Shown here piece after piece: positions 17,879 to 26,656 of a stretch of DNA of 64,000 nucleotides. Source of the stretch: Alphaproteobacteria bacterium (GTDB taxonomy: Bacteria > Pseudomonadota > Alphaproteobacteria > Rhizobiales > JAJFHC01); the NCBI GenBank assembly GCA_021775805.1, contig JAJFHD010000060.1:1-64000 (forward strand), given 5' to 3'. Within the stretch, counting starts at the first letter, position 1. Each line of letters begins with the position of its first letter. A program made the position numbers and the translations under genes. A model generated the notes under the pieces. The model did no database searches and was not told the DNA's origin. It saw nothing but the letters and a program-made list of their open reading frames with translations.

Positions 17879-19300
17879 ATGACCAAATACGTAGAAACCT
17901 TTGCGGAGGCCCTGCCATCCAAGGAGCGGATTGCTGAGGTTCGCAAGGAGCTCGAGGACGCGGGCGTCAAATACGTGCTGTCGAGCTGGATTGACCTGTT
18001 CGGTATTCCAAAAACAAAACCCGTGCCGATGAGCGACTTCGACGAACTTTGCATGGGCAAAGGGCCGCAGTTTGCGGTTCACTCGATCTCCTATGTGCCG
18101 GAGCTGACACCGGCGGACTCCGATCAGGTCATGGTGCCCGATCTCGACGCGGTCTACATCTGCCCGTGGGACAATTCCATGGCGATCATCTTTGCCGACC
18201 TGTTCTGGGAGGACAAACCCTACAACGTCTGCCCGCGCCAGGCACTGAAGCGGATGATCAAAGAAGCAGAAGACGCGGGTTACGTCGGGTATGCCGGGAT
18301 CGAGCCTGAATTCATCGCCATGCGTTATGACGAAAACGGCCAGCCGGTCAAAGCGATTGACGACGACCCGGAAGTCGGGCAGGGCATCCGGCCCCGGCGC
18401 CAGGCATTCGGTTACGATGTCGAGTACTCGATCGATTCCATGCCGTTCTTCAAGGACATGATCGATATCCTGGAAGAGCTGGGCTGGAATCTCCATGACG
18501 TGGTCGCCGAAGGTGCCTATTCGCAGTTTGAACTCGACTTCCACTACACCGACCTTTTGGAAATGGCCGACCGCCTGGTGTTCCTGCGCATCCTCCTGAA
18601 AGAGGTGGCCAAGGAACACGACATGTTCATCACTTTCATGCCGAAGCCGACCACCGGCGACTGGCGGTCGGGCGCGCATATCAACTTCTCACTGCAAGCC
18701 ATCGACAAGCCGGGCGAGAACCTGTTCGGCTCCAAGACAGACGGCTGGAGCGATGCCTCGCGCCATGCGGTGGGCGGTCTCATGGCCCATGCGGAGGCGA
18801 TCACCGCGATCACCTGTCCGACGGTCAATTCCTACAACGGCCTGGTGCCGCGCGTAGGCGGCTTCGAAGGCGGCACGGTAACCTGGGCACCGACCAACAT
18901 CGCCTACGGTTTCAACAACCGTTCAGCCCAGTTCCGCCTGCCGCAAAGTCGTTATTGCATCGAAAACCGGGCCGCCGACATGTGCATGAATGTCTATCTC
19001 GCGCTGGGCATCACACTCGGGGCAGCGCTCAAGGGGATCGAGAACAAGATGGATCCGGGCCCGGCCACAGACCGCGACCTCTATGCCATGTCGGACGAGG
19101 AGTTCAAAGAACTCGGCATCCGCAGGCTGCCGCGTAACCTGATGATGGCGACCGAGGCCCTGCGCCACGACGATCTTGCCGAACACGTCATGGGTCCGGT
19201 GATGCGCAACTCCTATCTTGCCTACAAGGTCGATGAGTGGGAACGTTATCACCAGACCGTCACGGACTGGGAAGTCGCGGAGTACCTGCGTCTCTACTGA
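17879..19300 (+). CDS. Glutamine synthetase-like gamma-glutamyl ligase (GlnT/PuuA/GmaS group)
   Basis: A 473-residue enzyme of the glutamine synthetase fold that should activate glutamate with ATP and join it to ammonia or an amine. The beta-grasp N-domain (about 25-110, with WIDLFGIPKTKPVPM) is followed by the catalytic domain. Metal and glutamate ligands are visible in GIEPEFI, EGAYSQFELDF, the substrate loop GAHINFSL, and NNRSAQFRLP near the end. The adenylylation-type C-terminal Tyr loop of classical GlnA is not evident. Alphaproteobacteria carry such proteins as GlnT, gamma-glutamylmethylamide or gamma-glutamylpolyamine synthetases. The following hydrolase, Rieske oxygenase and ureohydrolase genes make amine assimilation more likely than primary ammonia assimilation. 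A good purine-rich site (AGAGGGAGAAAACC) precedes the ATG. Confidence 0.85.
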   Translation: MTKYVETFAEALPSKERIAEVRKELEDAGVKYVLSSWIDLFGIPKTKPVPMSDFDELCMGKGPQFAVHSISYVPELTPADSDQVMVPDLDAVYICPWDNSMAIIFADLFWEDKPYNVCPRQALKRMIKEAEDAGYVGYAGIEPEFIAMRYDENGQPVKAIDDDPEVGQGIRPRRQAFGYDVEYSIDSMPFFKDMIDILEELGWNLHDVVAEGAYSQFELDFHYTDLLEMADRLVFLRILLKEVAKEHDMFITFMPKPTTGDWRSGAHINFSLQAIDKPGENLFGSKTDGWSDASRHAVGGLMAHAEAITAITCPTVNSYNGLVPRVGGFEGGTVTWAPTNIAYGFNNRSAQFRLPQSRYCIENRAADMCMNVYLALGITLGAALKGIENKMDPGPATDRDLYAMSDEEFKELGIRRLPRNLMMATEALRHDDLAEHVMGPVMRNSYLAYKVDEWERYHQTVTDWEVAEYLRLY

Positions 19301-19341
19301 GCAAACCACGCCCGATTAGCTCATCAGGACCGACTTGGCCG

Positions 19342-19379
19342 TATCGTTCTGGACACCGGCTTTCACCGGTGTGACGATA
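19342..19379 (+). other. Hairpin between the ligase and hydrolase genes
   Basis: Outer arms TATCGT (19342-19347) and ACGATA (19374-19379) enclose a 7-bp stem ACACCGG/CCGGTGT (19353-19359, 19366-19372). The result is a two-part stem with a five-versus-one internal loop. It has no T-run. It may process or stabilise the transcript between the two genes; no known riboswitch consensus is recognised. Confidence 0.4.
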
Positions 19380-19411
19380 AGGCGTGGATTCATTGCCGCC
19401 GGGAGAGCAGC

Positions 19412-20425
19412 ATGGAAGACTACGACATCTTCGAAGTGGAAGCGTTCACGCTTCAGTGCGGTGACGTGCTGCGCAAGGCGATTCTGGCCTACAAGACCTA
19501 TGGCACCTTGAATGAGGCCGGCGACAATGTCGTCGTTCTCCCGACATTTTATACCGGCAGCCATTACCGCAATGAGGGTTTTTTCGGGCCGGGCCGGGCG
19601 ATCGATCCGGCCCGCCACTTCGTCGTATCGATAAACCTCATGGGCAACGGACTGTCGTCGTCGCCGAGCAATACGCCACCGCCTCATGACGGCCCACGCT
19701 TCCCGGACGTGACCTTGTGGGACAATATCGCATGCCAGTACCGTTTGCTGACCGAACGCCTGGGCGTCAACAAAATCGCGCTTGTCACGGGCTGGTCGAT
19801 GGCCGGGTGCCAGTCCTACCAGTGGGCGGCCCAATACCCTGATTTCGTGGATGCGGCCCTGCCGTTCTGCGCGTCGGCCAAGACGTCACCGCACAACCAG
19901 GTCTTTCTGGAAGGCATCAAAGCGGCCCTCCAGGCCGACGCGGCGTGGAATGGCGGGGACTACGACGCACAACCGGAGAAGGGGCTGCGCGCCTTCGGAC
20001 GGGTCTATGCCGGCTGGGCATTCTCCCAGACGTTTTATCGTGAGGGACTCTACCGGCGACAGGGTTTCGGGACCATCGAGGACGTTCTCGTCGATTGGGA
20101 GGAAGACCACGTGCAGAACTGGGACGCCAACGATCTGCTGGCCAAGCTCAGTACCTGGAAGCACGGAGACATCGGCAACAACCCACTCTACGGTGGCGAT
20201 TTCAAGAAGGCGCTGGGGTCGATAAAGGCGCGATCGATCCTGATCCCGTGCACTACCGATCTCTATTTCCCGCCTGAGGATAATGAAATCGAGGTGCGTC
20301 ATATGCCCAACGCCGATCTGCGGCCGTTCGATTCGCCCTGGGGCCATTGTGTTGCCAGCCCGGGCAACGAGCCGGAGTTTGCACGGGTCCTAGACAGCTG
20401 CATTTCTGAACTGTTGAACGGCTGA
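19412..20425 (+). CDS. Alpha/beta hydrolase of the homoserine O-acetyltransferase (MetX)-like family
   Basis: A 337-residue alpha/beta hydrolase whose layout follows MetX: an early NVVVLPTFYTGSH strand-loop, INLMGNG after the second strand, a nucleophile elbow GWSMAGCQSYQWA with Ser129, and a C-terminal DLYFPPEDNE plus FDSPWGHCVASPG that supply the acid and histidine. True MetX has a GGSMGGMQ elbow and other acyl-CoA site residues. The change to GWSMAG suggests a hydrolase or a different acyl transferase. It lies between the glutamine-synthetase-like ligase and the Rieske oxygenase in one directional set, so a role in the same catabolic route is inferred; I would not call it a methionine gene. 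Confidence 0.8.
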   Translation: MEDYDIFEVEAFTLQCGDVLRKAILAYKTYGTLNEAGDNVVVLPTFYTGSHYRNEGFFGPGRAIDPARHFVVSINLMGNGLSSSPSNTPPPHDGPRFPDVTLWDNIACQYRLLTERLGVNKIALVTGWSMAGCQSYQWAAQYPDFVDAALPFCASAKTSPHNQVFLEGIKAALQADAAWNGGDYDAQPEKGLRAFGRVYAGWAFSQTFYREGLYRRQGFGTIEDVLVDWEEDHVQNWDANDLLAKLSTWKHGDIGNNPLYGGDFKKALGSIKARSILIPCTTDLYFPPEDNEIEVRHMPNADLRPFDSPWGHCVASPGNEPEFARVLDSCISELLNG

Positions 20426-20477
20426 CGCCTGTCATGGCCCAATATCGATGACCTCGATCATGAAGGGATACAGTACG

Positions 20478-21629
20478 ATGCCTAGCCTTTCAACCGACCT
20501 CATCCGCCAGTTGTGCCAGGTGAAACCGCCGATCATGTCGGCCTCGACCCTGCCACCCGTCTGTTACTGGGACAGTGCAGTCTTTGAGCGGGAACGCCAT
20601 GCGGTCTTTGGCCGGTCGTGGATCGGGGTTGGGCGTGCCGATCGCTGGAAAGAACCGGGTGATTTCGCTGCCATGGAACTTGCCGGGGTGCCGGTGATCG
20701 TCGTGCGGGACATAGAGGGTACGCTTCGTGCCTTTGCCAACAGCTGCCGGCACCGAGGAGCCATGCTGCTGGAGGGCGCCGGCAACTGCCGCGGCATCAA
20801 GTGTCCGTTTCACGGCTGGGCCTACAAGCTCGACGGACGACTGGCCGGTGCTCCGCACATGGAGCAGACGCTCGACTTCGATCGGTCTGAATTCGGTCTT
20901 GTCAGTTTCCGGATCGCAGAACGGCACGGATTCGCGTTTGTGTGTCTCGGATCCGACACGGTGGACATCGATACATGGCTCGGCGATTTTGGCGACATTC
21001 ACGCGCCTTGGTCCCTTGAGACGCTGGTGTCGGCGCGCCGGCGTGAATTCGAGGTCAACTGCAACTGGAAGAATTTCATCGAGGTCTTCAACGAGTACTA
21101 TCATCTGCCTTATGTGCATCCGGATTCGATCGACGACGTCTATGACCCGCCAGACGCGCCGGACGCTGTTACCGGACAGTATGCGACCCAATTTGGCACC
21201 ACCCAGGGAACCGGCGGCCTGTTGACGGCAACCCAGGAACACCAGTTGCCGCCGATCCCCGGTCTGGACGGGCGAAACCGGCAGGGAACGCGTTACACGT
21301 GGCTTTATCCCAACATGACCTTTGCCGCGAGCACGGAAGCGATCTGGATGTACGAAGCCTATCCGATTTCCCCTGGGCGCACGCGCATCGGCATGACAAT
21401 CTGCTTTCCGCCCGAGGCCCTGGAAGATGCCGCCTTCGGCGACAAGGCAGACCAGTACTATCACCGCTGCGACGTGGCGATTGATGAGGACATCCCGTTT
21501 CTTGAACAGCAGCAGCGCGGTCTGACCTCGCCCTATGCCAAGCCCGGACGCTACTCCTATCTGGAACCCAGCGTTGCCAATTTTGCCTGCTGGTATGCCG
21601 ATCGCATGGTGATTGCCGCGGACGCGTAG
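20478..21629 (+). CDS. Rieske non-heme iron oxygenase, alpha subunit
   Basis: A 383-residue ring-hydroxylating-type oxygenase. The Rieske [2Fe-2S] ligands are Cys90, His92, Cys109 and His112 (CRHRG, then CPFHGW). The mononuclear iron site is in NEYYHLPYVH (His209, His214) with the later Asp expected in AIDEDIPFLEQQQ. The family also includes demethylases of quaternary ammonium compounds, such as glycine betaine and stachydrine oxygenases and choline/carnitine oxygenases. That group fits the amine context better than aromatic degradation, and no beta subunit or ferredoxin reductase gene is adjacent, so electrons must come from elsewhere. I start at ATG 20478 with GAAGGGA upstream, not the ATG at 20448. 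It converges on the ureohydrolase. Confidence 0.87.
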   Translation: MPSLSTDLIRQLCQVKPPIMSASTLPPVCYWDSAVFERERHAVFGRSWIGVGRADRWKEPGDFAAMELAGVPVIVVRDIEGTLRAFANSCRHRGAMLLEGAGNCRGIKCPFHGWAYKLDGRLAGAPHMEQTLDFDRSEFGLVSFRIAERHGFAFVCLGSDTVDIDTWLGDFGDIHAPWSLETLVSARRREFEVNCNWKNFIEVFNEYYHLPYVHPDSIDDVYDPPDAPDAVTGQYATQFGTTQGTGGLLTATQEHQLPPIPGLDGRNRQGTRYTWLYPNMTFAASTEAIWMYEAYPISPGRTRIGMTICFPPEALEDAAFGDKADQYYHRCDVAIDEDIPFLEQQQRGLTSPYAKPGRYSYLEPSVANFACWYADRMVIAADA

Positions 21630-21640
21630 CGCATTGGGTA

Positions 21641-22606
21641 TCAGGTCTTGAGCGATTTCTGGTGGAGAATTCGGCCGATCGTGTTCATCAGGATCTGGGC
21701 TGCGAGAATGGCGGTTGTACCGGAAAGGTCGTAGTCGGGTGCCACCTCGACCAGGTCCATGCCCACGATGTCACCCTGTTTGGTCAGGCCGTCCAGAAGT
21801 TCGAGCACCTCGTAGTAGTAAAACCCGCCATGGCTGGGGGTGCCGGTGCCTGCAGCGATGGACGGATCGAAGCCGTCGATATCGACGGTGACATAGTACC
21901 GAACGCCTTTCGGGATGCGGTCGAGGACGCCTTCCACACCCAGTTTCCGGAACTGGCGGACCGACAGAATGTCCGAACCCATGGCACGCGCGTCTTCGTA
22001 GCCCTGGCGGGCGGTTGACGACACGTTTCGAATACCGATCTGGGATAGGCCGGTGACGTAGTCCTTCTCGGCAGCCCTTCGCATGGGATTGCCGTGGCCG
22101 TACCGGACACCATGGCGTTCGTCGACAAAATCCAGATGGGCGTCCACCTGGACAATGTGAATCGGTTCCTGCTCGGAGAAGGCGCTGACACAAGGAATGT
22201 TGACCGAATGATCGCCACCGAGCACCACGGGGATGGCACCCGCGCCGAGAATGGCACGCACGCCGGCTTCGATGTTGGCGTGGCTTTTTTCGGTGTTTGT
22301 ATGGACGATATCGGCGTCGCCAATATCGACGACGCGGGTAGAGTCCGCCGGCAGATAGACGATGTCGTCCTCGTGGTCGTAGGCGCCGGCGTGACCAAAC
22401 GAGAATAGTGTCGAGGCTTCGCGGATCGAGCGGGGTCCCTGCCGGGCGCCTGAACGCCACTGGGTTCCGAAATCAAATGGGGCACCCAGCACGGCGACGT
22501 CGGCGTCGATCGCCGACCAGTCCATGCAAACTGGATACTTTCCGAATGTGCACAAGCCCACAAAGGGCAGATCAAGCCGTCCGCTGTCGTATGTATTGTC
22601 GCTCAT
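21641..22606 (-). CDS. speB: Ureohydrolase, agmatinase family
   Basis: A 321-residue member of the arginase/agmatinase family, which removes urea from guanidino compounds. The dinuclear manganese site is complete: His133 in GGDHSV, Asp155/His157/Asp159 in VDAHLDF, and the last pair in VDIDGFDPS (Asp242, Asp244). Agmatinase is the best general call; guanidinobutyrase or guanidinopropionase cannot be excluded by motifs. The frame is open to 22678, but ATG 22606 (MSDNTYDSGR) gives the normal length. It is convergent with the Rieske gene, only 11 bases away, and its link to the Lrp-led cluster is by position only. Confidence 0.88.
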   Translation of the reverse strand: MSDNTYDSGRLDLPFVGLCTFGKYPVCMDWSAIDADVAVLGAPFDFGTQWRSGARQGPRSIREASTLFSFGHAGAYDHEDDIVYLPADSTRVVDIGDADIVHTNTEKSHANIEAGVRAILGAGAIPVVLGGDHSVNIPCVSAFSEQEPIHIVQVDAHLDFVDERHGVRYGHGNPMRRAAEKDYVTGLSQIGIRNVSSTARQGYEDARAMGSDILSVRQFRKLGVEGVLDRIPKGVRYYVTVDIDGFDPSIAAGTGTPSHGGFYYYEVLELLDGLTKQGDIVGMDLVEVAPDYDLSGTTAILAAQILMNTIGRILHQKSLKT

Positions 22607-22979
22607 GTTGGCTAAATCCCTTGCCCCGTCACGTGTGAAATGTGACCGCATGATCGCCAATCCGCGCAACGAGAGCAACCGGAAGTTCAGGAGGCGATGA
22701 TGTTATCTGCCGGCATGTTCCTCGGGATAGGGCAAACGGTTGCGGCATGCCCGCGGTGCCCGCGGACAAAGTCTTCCGCGGTTCGTATTGACCTCTCACA
22801 GGTGTTGAAGCCGGTGCCATCGGATTTTTTGCACAGGGACGGACAAGGGCGGCGCTGACTTACGTGACTGGCGAGTGTGCACGGTTGTGCCGGCGCAAGC
22901 ATTCGATTGCGACTTGGCGTTCGATCAGTTAGAAGAGGTCAAATTTTCCCCGCACACGCGTTGAGAAGCAGGAACACAA
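22607..22979. other. Gene-free divergent region
   Basis: This 373-base gap lies between the leftward ureohydrolase gene and rightward ettA, so it should hold two divergent promoters. Short open frames here lack ribosome sites and family features. I see no convincing operator, RNA gene or repeat. Confidence 0.5.
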
Positions 22980-24662
22980 ATGGCGTCCTATCAATACATC
23001 TATGTCATGGACAAACTGTCGAAGACTTATGCCGGCGGCAAGCAGGTCCTGAGCGAAATACGGCTTTCGTTCTATCCCGGCGCCAAGATTGGCGTCGTCG
23101 GCGTCAACGGCTCGGGCAAGTCGACGCTGCTCAAGATCATGGCCGGCGTGGAGACCGAGTATCAGGGCGAGGCGTGGGTCGCGGACGGTGCCAAACGTGG
23201 ATATCTCCAACAGGAACCCGAGCTTGACAGTACCAAGGACGTGCTGGGCAACGTCATGGAAGGTGTGGCGGAAACGCAGTCATTGATTGATCGCTACAAC
23301 GAAAACTGGACCCGTCTGGGTGAGGCGTCCGGGCCTGAGGAAGAAGAGGCGATCAACAACGAACAGGCCGAGTTGCTGGACAAGATCGAAGCCCTTAACG
23401 CCTGGGATCTGGACAGCCAGGTGGAAATGGCGATGGATGCGCTGCGTTGCCCGGATGGGTCGGCGGACGTCACCAAGCTGTCAGGCGGTGAAAGGCGTCG
23501 CGTGGCCCTGTGCCGTCTGCTGTTGGCGAAGCCGGATCTGTTGTTGCTGGATGAGCCGACAAACCATCTGGACGCAGAATCGGTTGCTTGGCTTGAGCAT
23601 TATCTCAGAGAGTATGCCGGTACGGTCGTGCTGGTAACCCACGACCGCTATTTCCTCGACAATGTAACGGGCTGGATTCTTGAACTCGACCGCGGCCGGG
23701 GCATTCCTTACGAGGGCAATTACTCTTCGTGGCTGGAGCAAAAGCAAAAAAGACTGGCAGTGGAGGGCCGTCAAGAGGAGGCGCGCCAGCGCACTCTCGC
23801 CCGGGAACTGGAATGGATTCAAACCAGCCCGAAGGCGCGTCAGGCAAAATCGAAAGCGCGTATCAGTTCCTATGACGACCTGCTCGCGGCGGCCGGCAAG
23901 GAACAGGATGGCCGGGCCCAGATTACGATTCCGGCGGGACCGCGTCTCGGCGGTAATGTTATCGAGGCGGAGGGGCTGACCAAGGGATTTGGCGATGCCT
24001 TGCTGATCGAAGATCTGTCCTTTCGTCTGCCGCCGGGTGGAATTGTCGGCGTCATCGGGCCAAACGGTGCCGGCAAGACGACTCTGTTTCGCATGTTGAC
24101 GGGGCAAGAGAGCCCGGATGCCGGTACACTGACGATCGGTGAAACGGTCGTGTTGGGTTATGTCGACCAGAGCCGGGACGACCTTGACCCGAACAAGACC
24201 GTGTTTGAAGAGATCTCCGGGGGTACCGACGTCATCAAGCTTGGGAACCGGGAACAGTCGAGCAGGGCCTATGTCGGTGCCTTCAATTTCCGGGGTGGCG
24301 ACCAGCAGAAAAAAGTCGGACTGTTGTCTGGCGGCGAACGCAACAGAGTGCACCTGGCGACGATGCTGAAATCGGGCGCCAACCTACTGCTGCTCGATGA
24401 GCCGACCAATGATCTCGATGTCGATACCTTGCGTGCGCTGGAAGACGGACTGAACAACTTCGCCGGTTGTGCTGTGGTGATCAGCCACGACCGCTGGTTC
24501 CTCGACCGCATTGCGACCCACATGCTGGCCTTTGAAGGCGACAGCCATGTGGAATGGTTCGAAGGCAACTACGAGGACTATGAGGCCGACAAGAAGCGCC
24601 GGCTCGGGCCTGCAGCTGAAATACCCACACGGATCAAGTACAAACGCTTCAGCCGAAACTGA
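22980..24662 (+). CDS. ettA: Energy-dependent translational throttle protein EttA (ABC-F)
   Basis: A 560-residue soluble ABC-F ATPase that binds the ribosomal E site and gates early elongation according to ATP/ADP ratio. Both nucleotide-binding domains are intact: GVNGSGKST with [11 protein letters not shown] and DEPTNHLD, then GPNGAGKTT with [12 protein letters not shown] and DEPTNDLD. The linker between them is rich in charged residues, as in ABC-F proteins, and there are no membrane segments. The opening [12 protein letters not shown] and the overall length match EttA rather than Uup or YheS. It is monocistronic, ending at a strong bidirectional terminator. Confidence 0.94.
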   Translation: MASYQYIYVMDKLSKTYAGGKQVLSEIRLSFYPGAKIGVVGVNGSGKSTLLKIMAGVETEYQGEAWVADGAKRGYLQQEPELDSTKDVLGNVMEGVAETQSLIDRYNENWTRLGEASGPEEEEAINNEQAELLDKIEALNAWDLDSQVEMAMDALRCPDGSADVTKLSGGERRRVALCRLLLAKPDLLLLDEPTNHLDAESVAWLEHYLREYAGTVVLVTHDRYFLDNVTGWILELDRGRGIPYEGNYSSWLEQKQKRLAVEGRQEEARQRTLARELEWIQTSPKARQAKSKARISSYDDLLAAAGKEQDGRAQITIPAGPRLGGNVIEAEGLTKGFGDALLIEDLSFRLPPGGIVGVIGPNGAGKTTLFRMLTGQESPDAGTLTIGETVVLGYVDQSRDDLDPNKTVFEEISGGTDVIKLGNREQSSRAYVGAFNFRGGDQQKKVGLLSGGERNRVHLATMLKSGANLLLLDEPTNDLDVDTLRALEDGLNNFAGCAVVISHDRWFLDRIATHMLAFEGDSHVEWFEGNYEDYEADKKRRLGPAAEIPTRIKYKRFSRN

Positions 24663-24690
24663 CGACGGCTGTGGATAGGGGCGAAAAACA

Positions 24691-24724
24691 ACAAAGGCAC
24701 CTGAATATTTTCAGGTGCCTTTGT
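24691..24724. terminator. Bidirectional terminator between ettA and mlaC
   Basis: A perfect 15-bp stem (24691-24705 and 24710-24724; arm ACAAAGGCACCTGAA) with a TATT loop sits between two convergent genes. T-rich sequence follows on the plus strand (TTTGTTCGTT) and the run of A at 24684-24690 gives U on the minus transcript. It should stop transcription from both sides. Confidence 0.85.
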
Positions 24725-24751
24725 TCGTTCCGTTTGGAACTGAAAATGACG

Positions 24752-25357
24752 TTACTGGGTTTTCAGCCAGTTGATCAGCGCGTTGACGTCACCGCCGCTG
24801 CTGGAAATGCGGGAAACAAAGCTCGATTGCTGAGCGCCGGCGAGCCAGATTCCCTGCACGTTGAGGTCGACGATGCGGTAGCTGCCGCCACGGGGCCGGA
24901 TGCGCCAGGTGATTTTCAGAGGGCTCTTGCCGTCGAGACTGACGACCGTCTTGACACATTCATCCTTGCGGCAGGGTTTACTCGACTTGATGTCGACATT
25001 CTTGACCCTGGCCTTGTTCAAATGTGACAGATAAACTTTTGCGACATAGCGTTTGACAAGTGAAAAGTATTCCGATCGCCTCGCAGCCGGCAGCTTCTTC
25101 CGGTATTTTCCCAGAACGTAAAGACCAATCGAATTGGTGTCGGCGTTGCGGGAGAACAGAGATCTGAATTTCGAGGACTTCGAAGCATTCGATGCGCCGC
25201 TATTGATGACCGAAACAACCTGTCCAGACACATTGCTCACCCAAGCTTCACCGCTGGCGGATGCCTGAGCTGTGTTCTGAGAGAGAACGCCCGCCATCAT
25301 TACGACGCCGACAAACGTCGCTTTGGCCGCGAACTGCTGGAAAATTTTCTTTGACAT
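24752..25357 (-). CDS. mlaC: Phospholipid-binding protein MlaC (toluene tolerance Ttg2/YrbC family)
   Basis: A 201-residue periplasmic protein of the MlaC family, which shuttles phospholipids between the outer-membrane MlaA complex and the inner-membrane MlaFEDB transporter. It has a signal peptide (hydrophobic FVGVVMMAGVLS, cleavage near AQASA). The family core is visible in FRSLFSRNADTNSIGLYVLGKYRK, in RSEYFSLVKRYVAKVY, and in YRIVDLNVQGIWLA near the end. I start at ATG 25357; the open frame begins at a TTG six codons earlier without a ribosome site. It lies 75 bases downstream of mlaA on the same strand. The transporter genes are not in the window. Confidence 0.9.
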   Translation of the reverse strand: MSKKIFQQFAAKATFVGVVMMAGVLSQNTAQASASGEAWVSNVSGQVVSVINSGASNASKSSKFRSLFSRNADTNSIGLYVLGKYRKKLPAARRSEYFSLVKRYVAKVYLSHLNKARVKNVDIKSSKPCRKDECVKTVVSLDGKSPLKITWRIRPRGGSYRIVDLNVQGIWLAGAQQSSFVSRISSSGGDVNALINWLKTQ

Positions 25358-25432
25358 TCGAACCGCCTGACTCAACTGAAAACCATCAAAACGTCATCTA
25401 CCAGATAGTATTTCCACAAGCCAGCCTTACTC

Positions 25433-26260
25433 TCACTGATCGACGTCAGGAATGTCCGGCAGGTCTGCATCGCTCTGTTCGCCGTTCGCAATCTCGCTCA
25501 ACCGGTTCTGTATGTACAGATTTCTGATTGAACTGTAATAGTCAGGAGATGTCTCGCGTACGGTATCGAGCTCATCAATAACTTCTGAACGAGCGTTGAT
25601 CACGGTCACTGCCGTAGGTGTCAGGCGCGTGTAGATATCTTCATCCGCGAGCAGCCAGAACCAGGGGTTGGCAAACAGATCGACGACCCGCCCGACAGCG
25701 TGGCGCGGCGTCGACGGGCCCAGAACCGGTAGAACCAGATAAGGTCCTGAAGGCAGACCCCAGGTCGCCAATGTCTGTCCGAAATCTTCCGTATGGCGTT
25801 CGTATCCGACTTCGGTTGCAACATCGTTCAATCCGCCGAGCCCAGCCGTTGTGTTCAGCATGAACCGAACCATCGTGTTTTCGGCACGTACAAGTTCGCC
25901 CTGCAGCAGGTCGTTGGCCAAAGTCACCGGGGTGGCGACATTGGAGAGAAAGTTTCCGATCCCGCGGCGCAGGAATCCTGGCAGAAATGTCCGGTAAATT
26001 TCGGCAATAGGCCTGATGATAACGAGATCCAAGCCATCGTTCACGGCAAAGACGGCGCGGTTCACAGGTTCCAACGGGTCATGAATTTCCTCGACGGAGC
26101 GTTCCTGCTCGGGAACGATGCTGACCGCCTGAGCGTTGGCCTGGCCCGGCATGCTTATGCTGACACAGAAAACAATGGCCGCGGCCGCCACCCATTTCCC
26201 AAAGCGATGAGGCGCCTTGCAGGGGCAGATCGTTCCCGTTTGAATTGGTTCAGATGTCAT
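25433..26260 (-). CDS. mlaA: Outer-membrane phospholipid-removal protein MlaA (VacJ)
   Basis: A 275-residue MlaA/VacJ protein that extracts phospholipids mislocalised in the outer leaflet and hands them to MlaC. Family hallmarks are the DPLEPVNRAVFAVNDGLD segment near residue 60, FLRRGIGNFLSNVATPVTLANDLLQGE, and TWGLPSGPYLVLPVLGPST. In contrast to the classical lipoprotein, I see no lipobox: the signal peptide (residues 22-44, ending SMPGQANAQA) looks like a signal peptidase I substrate, and Cys32 sits inside the hydrophobic core without the required neighbours. It is followed by mlaC on the same strand. Confidence 0.93.
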   Translation of the reverse strand: MTSEPIQTGTICPCKAPHRFGKWVAAAAIVFCVSISMPGQANAQAVSIVPEQERSVEEIHDPLEPVNRAVFAVNDGLDLVIIRPIAEIYRTFLPGFLRRGIGNFLSNVATPVTLANDLLQGELVRAENTMVRFMLNTTAGLGGLNDVATEVGYERHTEDFGQTLATWGLPSGPYLVLPVLGPSTPRHAVGRVVDLFANPWFWLLADEDIYTRLTPTAVTVINARSEVIDELDTVRETSPDYYSSIRNLYIQNRLSEIANGEQSDADLPDIPDVDQ

Positions 26261-26656
26261 CGGTTCCCCAAAACGTTCTTTTCATCATAACCGCGCTAAG
26301 CCAACAAGGTTAACAGCTCATAAATTCTCAGCAAATCCAGCCGTTGTAAAGTGAACTTTTCAACGGCCATATTGCCATCTTGCCGCACAGAGCGCGACCT
26401 CATCTCAATCAAAACGTCAGCATCGAATCGAAGCGTATTACGACCGATTCCACAAATTCACGTTCGTATACATAGCACATTGAAAACCGCGCACCACTGA
26501 TTCATGCGCCATTTGTCCTGAATCATTACACCTTATGCTGATGTTGTTACCAAATTGTCACGGTTTCGGGCGCCGTTCGACAAAGTTTTGACTAAGACAT
26601 AAGGATATGTTTATGTGTGTTGTGTTGGTTTGATTTCTTGTGATCTGATTCTGTAA
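26261..26656. other. Gene-free region with the promoter of the ArsR-methyltransferase/metF unit
   Basis: Divergent gap of 396 bases between mlaA and the ArsR-type gene. It is relatively AT-rich and has no supported ORF. I looked for SAM-type riboswitch features because metF lies in the unit downstream and found no convincing one. The main recognisable element is the dyad at 26597-26616, listed separately. Confidence 0.5.
26588..26616 (+). promoter_or_regulatory. Candidate promoter with overlapping dyad operator upstream of the ArsR-type gene
   Basis: A -35-like TTGACT (26588-26593) is followed after 17 bases by a weak -10 TTATGT (26611-26616). A perfect dyad ACATAA-N8-TTATGT (26597-26602, 26611-26616) spans the spacer and the -10. 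This is the layout expected for autorepression by an ArsR-type protein, whose gene starts 40 bases downstream. The promoter match is modest and the operator role is inferred. Confidence 0.5.

Noticed and set aside
26261-26656. Possible SAM riboswitch upstream of the metF unit
   Set aside because: I could not build any known SAM-riboswitch core here; the dyad at 26597-26616 is a better explanation for control.
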